Shown here one piece after another: positions 1 through 12,047 of a stretch of 22,809 nucleotides of DNA (its first letter is position 1; each line of letters starts with the position of its first letter). The notes beneath the pieces were generated by a model. It was not told where the DNA came from. It did no database searches and saw nothing but the letters and a program-made list of their open reading frames with translations. Both the position numbers and the translations under genes were made by a program. The DNA is from Proteromonas lacertae (lineage: Eukaryota > Sar > Bigyra > Opalinata > Proteromonadidae). The DNA lies in contig NGBS01000945.1 in assembly GCA_002245135.1 (NCBI GenBank), positions 1 through 22,809 of the forward strand, given 5' to 3'.

Positions 1-572
1 TTTGTTTCATTCAATTCACTATTTTGTTCTTTCAATTCTTTCAATTCATTCTCTAATTCTTCTTTGGACTTTTGTAACTCATCATTTGTTTCATTCAATT
101 CACTATTTTGTTCTTTCTTCTTTTCAATTCATTCTCTAATTCTTCTTTGGACTTTTGTAACTCATCATTTGTTTCATTCAATTCACTATTTTGTTCTTTC
201 AATCCTTTCAATTCATTCTCTAATTCTTCTTTGGACTTTTGTAACTCATCATTTGTTTCATTCAATTCACTATTTTGTTCTTTCATTCTTTTCAATTCAT
301 TCTCTAATTCTTCTTTGGACTTTTGTAACTCATCATTTGTTCATTCAATTCACTATTTTGTTCTTTCATTCTTTTCAATTCATTCTCTAATTCTTCTTTG
401 GACTTTTGTAACTCATCATTTGTTTCATTCAATTCACTATTTTGTTCTTTCAATCCTTTCAATTCATTCTCTAATTCTTCTTTGGACTTTTGTAACTCAT
501 CATTTGTTTCATTCAATTCACTATTTTGTTCTTTCAATCTTTTCAATTCATTCTCTAATTCTTCTTTACATT
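1..572 (-). repeat. 84-bp tandem array coding a 28-residue coiled-coil repeat
   Basis: About 6.8 nearly identical copies start at 1, 85, 168, 252, 336, 419 and 503; the last decays after about 567. Read on the minus strand each unit encodes four heptads (NSELNET NDELQKS KEELENE LKRLKEQ) with leucine every seven residues, a regular coiled coil. Copies 2 and 5 are 83 bp instead of 84, so the frame shifts at each. Unit variants differ mainly at one site (KRL, KGL, KRM). The array belongs to the tail of the kinesin-like gene. Its near-identity means recent homogenisation or expansion. Confidence 0.93.
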
Positions 573-1666
573 TTCTTCATTTCTTCTTTCTCTAGATATG
601 TATTATTCAACATTCCCTCTATATCTTCTATGTACATGTTTTTTCTTCTCTTTGTTTATTTCCTTTCTTATGTAGGTATACAATATAGTTTTGTGCTTCT
701 ATAGGTTTTTCTTTTACAGATAATATTACTTTCTTGTATTGTTTTTCAGCATTATCATCTTCTTTATTCTGTTTACACAATATAGTTACCTTTTTTAAGT
801 CTTTAGTATAATGTAATATATTTTTTATATCTTGCAAAGTATCATTTGGAGATATGAATAACATAACTGATATTTTATAACCAGAAATATTTGGAGTATC
901 TTTATTCATCATTTTATCATGTAATTCTTTTACAAAATTGTCTGATCTAAGACATACATTAGCAGAAATATGATCAAATAATACTATTAAAGTATTCTTT
1001 TGTTTTTCTGTATTAGCTAAAACTACTACAAATAATTTGCTTCTAAATACTTCTGAATCAGTTCTTTTTGTTATATTAACAGTAAAGATTGAATTACCAT
1101 CTTTAATTGTTTTCTTACCATCTATAACAAAATGTTCATTCACAAACTTATTCGTAAACTTACTAAATGGCGTTTCAATCTTTTTTGTACCACTTTCGTT
1201 ATATTGGGAGTATTCACACTAAGATTTAAAAAAAAAGAATAAATTATACTCTCATAGTGATATTATCATCTGAAACTAATTTGTCATGTAATGTTTTAAC
1301 CAATTTTTTTACTTTTTCATACTTTTCACCTAAGTCTGAACCATAAAGAATAATACAACAGTCATAACCATTTATTAAATCATTTCTTATTGCATTATAA
1401 TATGCATCATATCTAAAAGAATTTAATACACTCATATACTTCTCAGTTTCGTCAGATTTCTTTGTGAAGAGATTGTCAAACTCATAATTAATATCAGTAT
1501 TTCCATTCACGATTATTTTGTTCTATGTATTTATATTTTACTATATATTCACTTTTTCTATTGTAATTCCTTCACCTTCTTGTGTTAATGAATAATTCCT
1601 TCTGTTTACAACTGCGCTTATCTACATAATAATAACATTTATATATACATTTATTTTATCACTCAT
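1..1666 (-). CDS. Kinesin-like protein with degenerate motor domain and C-terminal coiled-coil repeats (3' end outside window)
   Basis: Four exons are visible: 1666-1649, 1621-1553, 1522-1250 and 1218 onward. They are separated by introns of 27 (1622-1648), 30 (1523-1552) and 31 nt (1219-1249), all phase 0. The start ATG at 1666-1664 gives MSDKINISAVVNRRN, like the first kinesin beta strand. Around residues 65-98 comes a kinesin-like GYDCCIILYGSDLGEKYE, where a real motor has YGQTGSGKT: the lysine survives but the P-loop glycines and threonine are lost. The switch II position (DLAGSE in kinesins) reads LFDHISAN. The last motor helix is recognisable (SVMLFISPNDTLQDIKNILHYT, about residues 237-258, quoted in part). 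After about residue 313 the frame changes twice at A-rich runs and enters the heptad repeats. It probably binds microtubules or a partner without hydrolysing ATP, like the Vik1/Cik1 type. The kinesin assignment is by motif order only. Confidence 0.68.
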
Positions 1667-1807
1667 TCTGTGTATGGAAGAGGTTTATGTAAATACACAA
1701 TCAAATCAAGCTTGTTTTCAAATCAAGTTTATTTTTCAAAATACTTTGTAATATTTTAAAATATTTTATCATAAACATCAATACTTCGTTATATATAAAA
1801 TCAAAAA
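1667..1807. promoter_or_regulatory. Shared divergent promoter region
   Basis: Only 141 bp separate the start codons of the minus-strand kinesin-like gene and the plus-strand zinc-finger gene. It holds two direct copies of TCAAATCAAG(C/T)TT at 1701 and 1718 and an AT-rich TATATATAAAA stretch just before the ATG at 1808. The promoter role is inferred from position only. Confidence 0.4.
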
Positions 1808-3244
1808 ATGAATAATGTCACTCTAGAACGTAGAAGCAGTTCTGAGATGCATATAAATCAATGTTATTTGTGTAATCAAGATATTTCTTCGTTAATTCCA
1901 GGAGATACATCTGTAGGTAATGCACTATATAATATTTGTTCAAATTGTAGTATATTTTACTTTTTCAATATAGTGTAGAACATATTATCTGTTTTAACTG
2001 TACAGGAAGTACAATGATGAATATTAGAGGAAATCCAACTCCAACAGTGGTATGTAAAGATTGTGAAAGCATTTTAGAACCAGTAATGTCAGATTTACCT
2101 TTATTTGAAGGTTTATATGCTCCAGATGCAAAATCATTGGATTATTTAGCCGTATATGCAATAATGTTTTTACAAACAGTGTGTTACAATTGCTCTAGGA
2201 GGTTAGTTAGAGAACATATTCGTAATGGTTATAGAATAGCACATACTGTCTATACAGGTGGAAGATTTAAGAGTTTACAAGAAATATGTGAATTTTCATG
2301 GTATTTAACAGCAAAAGCAGCAGCTAAAAACAGTGCATTTATCAGTGGAGCTTGGCAGCTTGAGGATCCAGATTATTATTTATTCAATGCATTGAGTGAA
2401 TATGGCTATTCACGTACAATTGGTGGATATATGTTACCGGAAAGAATACGGTTTGGATCAACGCATGTATTACCATTTATTAAACTTTGTACAAAAGAGG
2501 GTGTTGAATTACCTGAAAAAGATAAAGTGATTATATTAAAAGATGGTAAAAAAGCGGTTGGCTATGAACAGATAGGAATTGACATAATTCCTGATAATGA
2601 TATTGAAATCACTTTAGGTTTAATAAAAGGTAAGAAACACATACTAATAGGTAAAGTACCACCAAAATCCAGTTCCATTAATAAGAATTACATATTTTAC
2701 AAAATCGAAGCTCATGGAACGAAAGGATTTAAAAGTAAATTACAGCATGCAGCAGATCTTGTAGAGTATATAGTAAAGCCGCGTAAAGATCCAGTAGATA
2801 GTCGTCGAGAGAATGCTTTAGATAAATATGTTAAACCTTTTAATAAAATTATAAAAAGTATAGAACAAGGCCCAGAGATAGTAGAATTTGTTGATATACA
2901 GAAAAATAGAAAGAAATATAAAGAAAATGCAAGGTCGATAGGTTTATCATTTATGGTATCATTTGTAGAAGAATTAGAGAAAGTAATTAGAGAATTGTTG
3001 TCTAAAGAAGATATTAAGAAGGAAGAATCTGCATTTTTGAGGGATGTGTATTTAAAGGTGAAAGGTTTCATAGATACAATTGCTTCAAAACCCGAATTAG
3101 ATCATTTAGAAACAAGATTTGGTGAAGAAGTGATTTTATCGATGGAAGTATATTATTTATTATTATTGTAATATATAGGAGATTTTAGCTAAAGGATGTA
3201 GAACTGTGGGAAGATGTGCTAGTTTTCGTAGAAATTCTTTTTAA
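1808..3244 (+). CDS. FYVE-like zinc-finger protein, 458 aa, otherwise unrecognised
   Basis: Three exons: 1808-1949, 1979-3147 and 3179-3244, with introns of 29 nt (1950-1978, phase 1) and 31 nt (3148-3178, phase 0). Splicing restores eight cysteines at residues 19/22, 44/47, 52/55 and 73/76. The central block C-x2-C-x4-C-x2-C (CSNCKHIICFNC) and the closing VCKDC have FYVE-type cross-brace spacing. The WxxD and basic RHHC motifs that bind PI3P in classical FYVE domains are absent, so lipid binding is doubtful. The rest is mixed, with a further CYNC near residue 110 and a basic, helical C-terminal half. The second intron replaces an apparent end in a run of leucines with a 21-residue basic tail ending FRRNSF. 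A spurious ATG at 2014 would omit the whole finger. The function of the remainder is unknown. Confidence 0.78.
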
Positions 3245-3496
3245 ATTATGTTTTGTATAGTACAGATAATAGTAAGTTTTTAAGTAAGTGTTTTTTAAGT
3301 TTTTATGATGTATTTGTTATTTTATATATAAAAAAAGGGGGGGGGAGGGGGAATAACTTTGTTTATTTTTGCAATATGTATTGCCAAATTCATTATAATA
3401 TGAATACTGTGATTTAAATTCAACATTAACACAAAACAAACTGAATTGATTTTTTTCAAACCCCAAAATATTCATCTCAATCCGTTTCAAAATATA
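3245..3496. other. Intergenic region with G9-A-G5 tract
   Basis: 252 bp between the zinc-finger gene and the giant gene. The only notable element is G9-A-G5 at 3337-3351 after seven A residues, striking in DNA this AT-rich. The rest is AT-rich without an open frame and presumably holds the 3' end of one gene and the promoter of the next. Confidence 0.6.
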
Positions 3497-6400
3497 ATGA
3501 ACGGTATAGTGTTTTTTGTGTGTATGTTTTTATATAATTTGCTTTTGTTTATTTTATTAGTAGGTATAATTTCAATTGAAGCAGCTAATATCAACAATGT
3601 GACTAATACTGCGTCATTAAGAGAAACATCAGCAAGCATGGATTTAGATAACTTCAATATGAGAAACTTAGATAAATTCGAATGTATAGAACAATATTGC
3701 TTACGTTATTATAGTACCTACTTTCACTTTCAACAGTTCACAGCTTCTTTTCAAAGAAGAAGATTCTCTTATTTATGCAGAAGGCATTCTTGGTATTAAA
3801 GATGACTCAAATTGCGAATTTGGTGGTGTTATGGTCGATTCTATTTATTACAGGTATTACTTCAGACCATCTTATATGGACGTCATGACTGGGGAGAGAA
3901 CTCATTTTATGTTATATTGCTTAGAACAAAATCCTTACAATTTAAGAATAGCAAAATTTACTCAGTTAGATAAGTCCCATACTAAGTTTACCTTCCTTCT
4001 TTATACTGATCAAACATTTGGTGTAAAATTATCCGAAAATACAATTACCGTTGGCTGTGATGCTGTAACATTGAAGAATGTTTATTATGATTACTCGATA
4101 GTGAATGGAATAGCCAAAGGCAAATGTATAGAATTTTACTACAGTAAGAAAGAAATAACTCGTCGATGTAAAAGTGATGGACAGTGGGAAGATGTTACCA
4201 GCGATATGGAATGCTATCTCCAAACAAAGCCAGTTATCACACCATCAGCCTCAGAATTATCAGTATCATTCAATAGTGATAAAAGCAAGATTATTTTGAA
4301 TGGAAAAATCACATTAACAGATTCTTCAAATTGTCCAGCCAATCATATCGATCATATCACTTATTTTTACAGTTTCACTCATGCCAACGGTCAATTACCT
4401 CAGAAAAACGATCCATTCATGAAGAATAAGACAATACCTTATTGTTTTGAGAATAATATAATTACATTTGATTTTGATGTAGATAATAGTGATATTACAA
4501 AAGATCGATTTAATATATCAATTTATGCTAATGAAAATCAACAATATTTATTAGGAACAGTCATTTATTGTATATACATATTATATATTATATATTATAT
4601 ATTATTATTAAAATAGATTTAAAATGTGAACAAAATCATAATTATAATGCATATTGGCCAAGTGGTTATGTTGGGACAATTCAAGGAACTTGTAATATAC
4701 TACACATTTGGAACAATAATAATAATCCTAGCCGTTTAGATTATCCAAATCGAATATGTTATCCAAATAATAATTGGGAAGTATTAAGTGAAGGATGTAT
4801 ACCATTTAAACCACAGATTAACTTTGATTATAATGAGACTACTTCATTCTTTAATAGTAATAATATTACCACAGTTAATGGAAAGTTATATATTGATTAT
4901 ATAACAGAATGTCATTTGATTAATGAAACAGTAGCATCCAAGTTCTATATGATAATATCATCTGATGTTAGTAATGAAGTAACTTTTCCAATAGATTCAT
5001 GTTTAACAACTAATCGTACATATATTACACTAAATAATTATAAAGCTACTAAATTATATAGTAAATTATGTTATGATAAAAGCTGCAATTATGTATTAAA
5101 AGATACTGACACTCATATCTATTCCTGTCCTTACATAGTAGAAAACAATATCCATTATAAGCCAACAATATCAGGTGATAGTGTTAATATAACATCTAAG
5201 GATTGTTTATATTTCTACGCTTATGGTGGTGGTTTATATAACACTACGAGTTTTATAAGGAAATGTGATGGTGTTTTAGGTTGGGAATTATCAAATGAAT
5301 TATGTTCGCCAATGAAAACTGATTTTAAATTTGATTTAAGTGGAATTACAGCTTCTTTAGATAATGATTTTATTATATTGAATGGCGATATTAAGATAAT
5401 AGATGGAAATAATTGTAATTATCCTAGTAAACCTAGTAGTTTATATGTTATCTATGATATATCATCTTCTAATGATATTTCAACTACATCTTCAACTGGT
5501 ATTAGTAAAGTTATTCCATATTGTTTTAATAATAATAATCAATATGTAATACCACTTAATAATTATAAAGGAAGAAATCAGAATGAATTCAATCTCAATA
5601 TTAAACTATGTACTTCAAAAACAGAATGTACAAATGTCAATTTATTATCTAAAATATCTAAACCATTTGGTTGTATAGGTTCTACTAATGATAATTATAT
5701 ATTTACCTCATCATTAATTGGAGATAAGGAAGGAAGATGTAAAGATTTTTATGAATATACTGAAAAGCCACCAATTATTGGAAAATGTAATGAAAATGGA
5801 CAATGGGAATATCCTCAAACTGGTAAATGTATAATTGATAATAATTATATTAAACTATTAATTGATATTGATTTAAGTGATTTAACAGCTTCAATTGATG
5901 ATAAAAATGATAATAAGATATTAATATTAAATGGAAATGTGAAATTGACAGATCGATATGGTTGTAATAGCACTTATAAACCTAATCAATTAACTATCCA
6001 ATATGCATTAGGTGCCTATATGAATAACTATGGTAATGCTATTGAAATAAATACTGATTATTGTTTTACAAATAATGTTTATAATATCAAATTAACTGAT
6101 TATTATGGTAATAATCTTGATGGTGTATTCTTTAATATTAAAGTATATAATAAAAATGGAGGTTTAGAAGTAGGTAGAAACAGCAGAGTGTTTGGATGTA
6201 AGCCATTTACTGATAAGAATAATTATATCATTTGGCCTGTATCTTTATTTGGTACAATCAATGGAGAATGTGTTCCATTATATGAATTTGAAATAAGTGG
6301 AGATAAGCCAACAAGAAAATGTCTAACAACCGGTAATTGGGAAGATTATGATAAAAAGTGTATTAAAAACAGTAATTTTGTTATTGACACTTCTCCACTA

Positions 6401-9400
6401 ACCACTGTAGTTGAAGCTAATACTCAATTAACTGAGATTAGAGGAAATATAACGATAAATGATTTAAATAAAGGTATTGCTACTTACCAACCTAAAACTG
6501 TTACATTTATATATTATTACAGTGATTCTGCTAATCCATCTCAATATATGAATAATGAAATAGTTAATAAAAACTATCCGTTTAAAACTAATCATATTGA
6601 GACTATTGATTTATCAACTCCACCTTATTATAAAGCCAATCATGAAATATATGATAAGTTAAATATGAAATTGTGTTTAGATAAAACATGTGTATATACA
6701 TACACTACTAAATCACAAATATTAGTTTGTAAAAAGACGAATAGCAATACAATTAATTGGAAAAAAACAATAGTAAATACTAAATCAACTGGAGAATGTA
6801 TTTATTTCTATCATTATCCAATTAATAATAATATATTACCACCAAGATTATGTAAAACTGATGGTATTTGGGATAGTTACAGTGATGTGTGTATATTGAT
6901 GAAATTCCCTAAATTTGATATCAGTGTGATTGATATAAGTTCTACTTCTTATTCTACTACCAATTTGAATGATTATTCATTACAATTTAAAGCAAAATTA
7001 GTGTTAAAAGAGCATCAAATAATACCAAGTTATGGTCAAATTAGATTATATTGTAAGTTGGATAATCAAATAGGTGAAAATTCTGATTATGTATTTTATA
7101 AAAATATAAACTATAAAAATGGAACTAATGTAGGAAATGCTACTTATACTGATACAATAAATATTAGAAGTAATATGAATAAGGACAATCATTACTTATA
7201 TTTAAAACTATGTATTAATACAAAAGATGATACTACCTGTAAATATGAAATACAAGATGCTGTTAATTTTTATCTAAAATGTGAATCATCATCTAGTTCC
7301 AATGCTACATGGGATGATTCGTTAGTCAATACTCATGTAAAAGGAGAATGTAATAGAAAATATATATATAATAGCAATGGTTTTGAACCTTTAAGAAATT
7401 GCACTATTAATAATGTTTGGGATGAACCAGAGGGTGTATGTATAAGACAAACAAATCCAACATTCTCATACTCATGGAGTAGTTTTAAATCCTCAAATTT
7501 AAAGACTGATTCAGTCACCTTTGAAGGGAGATTAGTCGTTAATGATAATTCAAGCTGTTTAAAATATCAAAAAGAAATATATTACAAATGGTGTTTTAAA
7601 GATAGTGGAAATAATTGTGACCAAAATAGACAAGCTGTTAAAACCTCTTATTGTTTTAGTAATAATAAACTACAAATCCAAATACCAAGAACAACAGTAA
7701 CAAATTCAAAATTTTATTTCTTTATTCAATTCTGTACTAATAAAGACTGTAATGATGATTTACTTAACAATGATAAAAATGAAATAATAAGTAATTATAC
7801 TAAAACAATCATTTGTTTAATAGAAGATCTCTCTAAAACAGATTATCATATGATTTGGCCAAATACTATTCCAAATAAGAGAGTACGAATAAATTGTCCA
7901 AATAGTCCACATCAATCTTATTATAATGGTGTTGATGAATATCCTGAAAGAACTTGTAATGAATATGCTGAATGGGAACCATTGATTTATAAATGTGTTA
8001 TTACTGAGAATGTATGTCGTGATGAGAATCATGCTTATAATAATTTCCCTATGTCACCTTCTCCAAGAGTGTATCATTCACCATGTAACAGTGGTTATCA
8101 TAACTTAATACCTCGTGATAGTCCTATGTTTAATAGATCAAGAAGGAATTGTACTGGTAATGGTAATTGGAGTGAAATAGAGAATCCTTGCTTTAGTGAT
8201 GATTATAAATACTTGGAATTAACTACAGATAATGTGATAATTGAAGCTAATAAGAATACGAATGAGTTTTGTATAAGAGGTTTATTGATGGTTTTATTTG
8301 AAAATAGAGAAAGAAAAGATGATATATATTTTATGAATATTCAAGTTCTATATGAATTGAATAGTGTGAAGAGTCAAATCTCTGAATTTCAATTTAATAA
8401 AACTGTTGGAGTAATTGCTACTACTCAATTATCTCCATTCTGTTATAACAATACCAATCAAATCACTTTCTCATTATACTTCAAAGATGAAGATTATACA
8501 ATCAAAAGATATCCATTAATAGCTGGTTGTTTCAGTAGAAAATATCAACGTAACAACTTCTATACTACCACATTATTCGGTAAAAACAGTGGTTATTGTG
8601 ATGATGGATATATCTCTGAGGATGTACCAAAGAGTGAATGTAAACAAAACGGTGAATGGGGTGAAATTAGTAATATTTGCTTCTATCCTGATTATAGATA
8701 TTATTACTTAAATTTAAGCAATATATTAATTGATGTGAATGAAACTCATTTCATTTTAACAAATCAATTTTCAATTGAACATAACAGAACCTGTGATCCA
8801 ATAGTTTATTCAGTTCTTCTAAGAGTTTTAAGAATCAATATAAGTCCAGTAGAAAGTGATAAAACTGAATATGTTGATATGAAAAAACTAGCTTGTGTGA
8901 ATGACAAACTTATTAGTAATATCTTAATCAAGAATAATAAACTAGCCATTAAATCTACAGTTACAAATACAGTATCATTTGGTTTATTCTATTCCTCTGA
9001 ATCAGTGAATAACGCTACAAGAATCTTAGGTTGTCCAAATTACAATTATAAACATAATATATTCACTACATCACTTTTTGGTGAAAAAACTGGTAAATGT
9101 GATAAAGATTATATCTCTCAATCACCAAATGGTTTACCATCTAATACCTGTAATGAAAATGGTAAATGGAATGAAGATATTAAATATCCGTGCTTTAAAC
9201 CAACATATAAACAGACTAAATTCAATTTTACTGAATTGAAAGTAACTCCTAAAGAAGATGAGTTTTGTTTGAGTGGTAAAATTTTAACTGATTATTATGA
9301 AAATCAATGTGGTGATGTAGATACTCCTTTTAATTTAACTATTTATTATAAGTTCAAAAATTTGGATAGTAATATTTATCATTATTTAGATAGTTTTATT

Positions 9401-12047
9401 TATAAATGTCAAAAGAGAGTATCTACAACTATTTATACTTCACCTGTTTGCGTACCATCAAACACAACGAATGAAATAACTTATGAGTTACGATATGGCG
9501 ATGAAATCATTACAACTGAATCATTCGTATTAGGATGTAATAGAATAAGTGAAGAACATAACAACTTTAACACCTCTTTAGTTGGTTTTATAGAAGGAAG
9601 TTGTGATGCTGAATATGAATCAGAATCAATGAATAATCGACCAATTAGAGAGTGTAAATCGAATGGAGAATGGAATACGAAAATAGAATACATCTGTATT
9701 CCAACTGATTATAAATATTTATCATTTGATTCATCTCAATCATTGATTATTATTAAAGATAAAAATAATTTCTGTCTAACCAATAAATTGAAAGTTATAT
9801 ATAATAGAACAACATGTAGTGATGTATATTCTCCTTTACCTATTAATATAATGTATCAATATGCAAATGAAACTATTAATAATACAATTAATACGAATGA
9901 TCTTCATTATTTCTCTAATTTCTTATTCCAATGTAAATATGGAGTTATTTCTGAACATCAATATCCTGAAGATTTTTGTATTTCTTCTAAGACTTCAACA
10001 TATGTTACATTCGTTATGATGTATAAAGATAATGTAATAACATCACAAAATATTTGTATATATTATTATTATTATTTTATAATTAGATTTGGGATGTGAT
10101 GAATTGAAAGATGTAGATAATCAATTTGATACTTCTTTAATTGGTAAAAATGAAGGTAAATGTAATGAAGGTTATATATCACTAAGTCAAAATGGAAAGC
10201 CTCAAAGAGAGTGTTTATCTGATGGAACATGGTCAGAAGTAACTTTTCCTTGTATTAAAGATGATTATTCATTATTAAGGTTTAACTTACAGAATTTAGC
10301 TATCACAATGAATAATAAAAATGAGTTTTGTATAAATGGTAATTTGCTATCACAATATGAAGGAGAATGTGATAAATATAATTATAATTTAGTTATAAAG
10401 TTATATTATCAATTAAATGGAACAGGAGTAGAGAATTATTATCAAGATTTTATATTTGATTGTAGAAATGGTAATTACAGTGTAACTAAATTCAAAGCTG
10501 ATTTATGTATTGATTCTTCATTATACAATAAAATCAAATTCCATTTATACTATACCAATACTCATATAACTGATTCTTTATTAAATTTAGGTTGTATGAA
10601 ACAGATAGTTAATGGAAGTGAATGGCAAGCTAGTTTGATAGGTAAATCGAATGGAACATGTTTAAGTGGTTATAAGACATTAAATGATAATATATCTCAT
10701 CCAATTCGTGAATGTTTATATGATGGTAATTATGGATATATAATAGAACCTTGTGTTCAAATACCTTCAAATGAAGGTTTCTTGACTGGATCAGTGAAAT
10801 ATGCAATATTTGGAATATCAATATTGTTGCTGTTGATATGTTTGTTATTATTATGTTGTTGTTTATTGTGTTATGCTTGTGATCGAACAAAGAAGAAACA
10901 TAAGAAAAGAGTTAGAAATGAAGCAAATATTGATGCAGAAGATGAAGAAAATGATAATGAAGAAAATGAAAATGATAATGAAAATAATAATGAAGATGAT
11001 GATAAAGATGAAGACAATAAAGATAATTGTGGAACAAATGTAATATTTAATGATAAAAATGATATAGAATCAATCGATTGTTGGAATGGTTCAATATCTG
11101 GTGATTCAAACAATAATCTCAAGAAAGGAATATTGAAGAAGACATCCTCTAAGTTTGGTAAAAAATCAAGTGCTATTTCATTAACAAATAATGCTAATTA
11201 TAATATGAATAACGCTAAGAAGAGTGCAGCAACAATGTATTCCATGAGAACTAATCAATTACATCCTTCAAAATCCTCTAATTTTGCTAAAAACCCCAAT
11301 TCCAATGAACCATTACGTCACTTTAAATCTTCTCATAATGTATTAAGATCAAATTCAAAAATAGCTCCATCATTACCAGGAAGTACAAGTGAAACTATGA
11401 ACGATAATAATTTATTAGGAAGAACTAAATCATCAACATCATGTGGTTTTAATCCAACATTTTCAACTTCAAACATTGGTTTGAGTAATCCAAATATACC
11501 AGCATTAGCTAGAACTTCATCGAGTAATTATAATCCTCGATTTACATCAGCTACACTTGGTTTAAGTAATCCTGGTTCTGTAGTAAACAGTGATAATGAA
11601 AGCAGTGGAAATGAATTATTAGGAGCAAGTGTGTCATCTTTAAAGAAATCAAATGAAAAAATGAATGAAAATATTCCTCCAAAATATCAATTGAATAAAA
11701 GACAAAGTATTGGCCGTTCAATATCCTCTGCATTTCCACCTCCACCACAACCACAAATACAACCTCCACACGCTCCTTCCAGTAGTAAAACAGTTCGTCA
11801 TTACACTGTAAGAGGAGGAAATGGTCCAACTCGATCTGTATCTTGTCGAATACCTAAAAGAGTGAATAAAACAGAAACTACTGAAGTTCATCCATTTGGA
11901 GTCGGAAGTCCTATAAAGAGATCTAAATCTACTCTGTTTAGAGAAAATAAGAGTGAAATCAGTAATGGTGGTCCAGTTAGACAAATATCGAAGAAAAATA
12001 GTAGTAAAGCAATGGAATTAGACTTAGAAATCGAAGATCTTATTTAG
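3497..12047 (+). CDS. Giant type I membrane protein with about 14 sushi-like modules, 2813 aa
   Basis: Four exons (3497-3683, 3715-4569, 4617-10055, 10087-12047) with introns of 31, 47 and 31 nt give 2,813 codons plus TAG. The N-terminus (MNGIVFFVCMFLYNLLLFILL) is a signal peptide. Residues about 176-2382 hold some 14 units of one pattern: GC, then about 20 residues to G-x-C, then P-x-R-x-C, then (N/D)G-x-W and a final C. This is sushi/CCP-like with four cysteines and one tryptophan. Most units are separated by about 100 residues of beta-rich sequence; units 8 and 9 abut directly (near 7990-8010), and the last has Tyr for Trp. N-glycosylation sequons are frequent. A transmembrane helix lies at about 2400-2425, followed by a basic stop-transfer KKKHKKR, an acidic stretch, a Ser/Asn-rich tail with proline runs (SAFPPPPQPQIQPP) and an LGLSNP-type repeat. 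Probable surface receptor or adhesin; the ligand is unknown. Confidence 0.85.

Noticed and set aside
64-704. Long plus-strand open frames rich in Phe/Ser/Leu over the repeat array
   Set aside because: They are antisense shadows of the 84-bp coiled-coil repeat; the minus-strand reading gives regular heptads.
2712-3071. Minus-strand open frame inside the FYVE-like gene, and similar antisense frames in the giant gene (7333-7518, 7817-8032, 9481-9693, 10630-10890, 11551-11984)
   Set aside because: Antisense to well-supported coding exons, low complexity and no domain signal.
3446-3496. Upstream TTG as start of the giant gene
   Set aside because: The ATG at 3497 directly precedes a clean signal peptide, and eukaryotic genes here start with ATG in an A-rich context.
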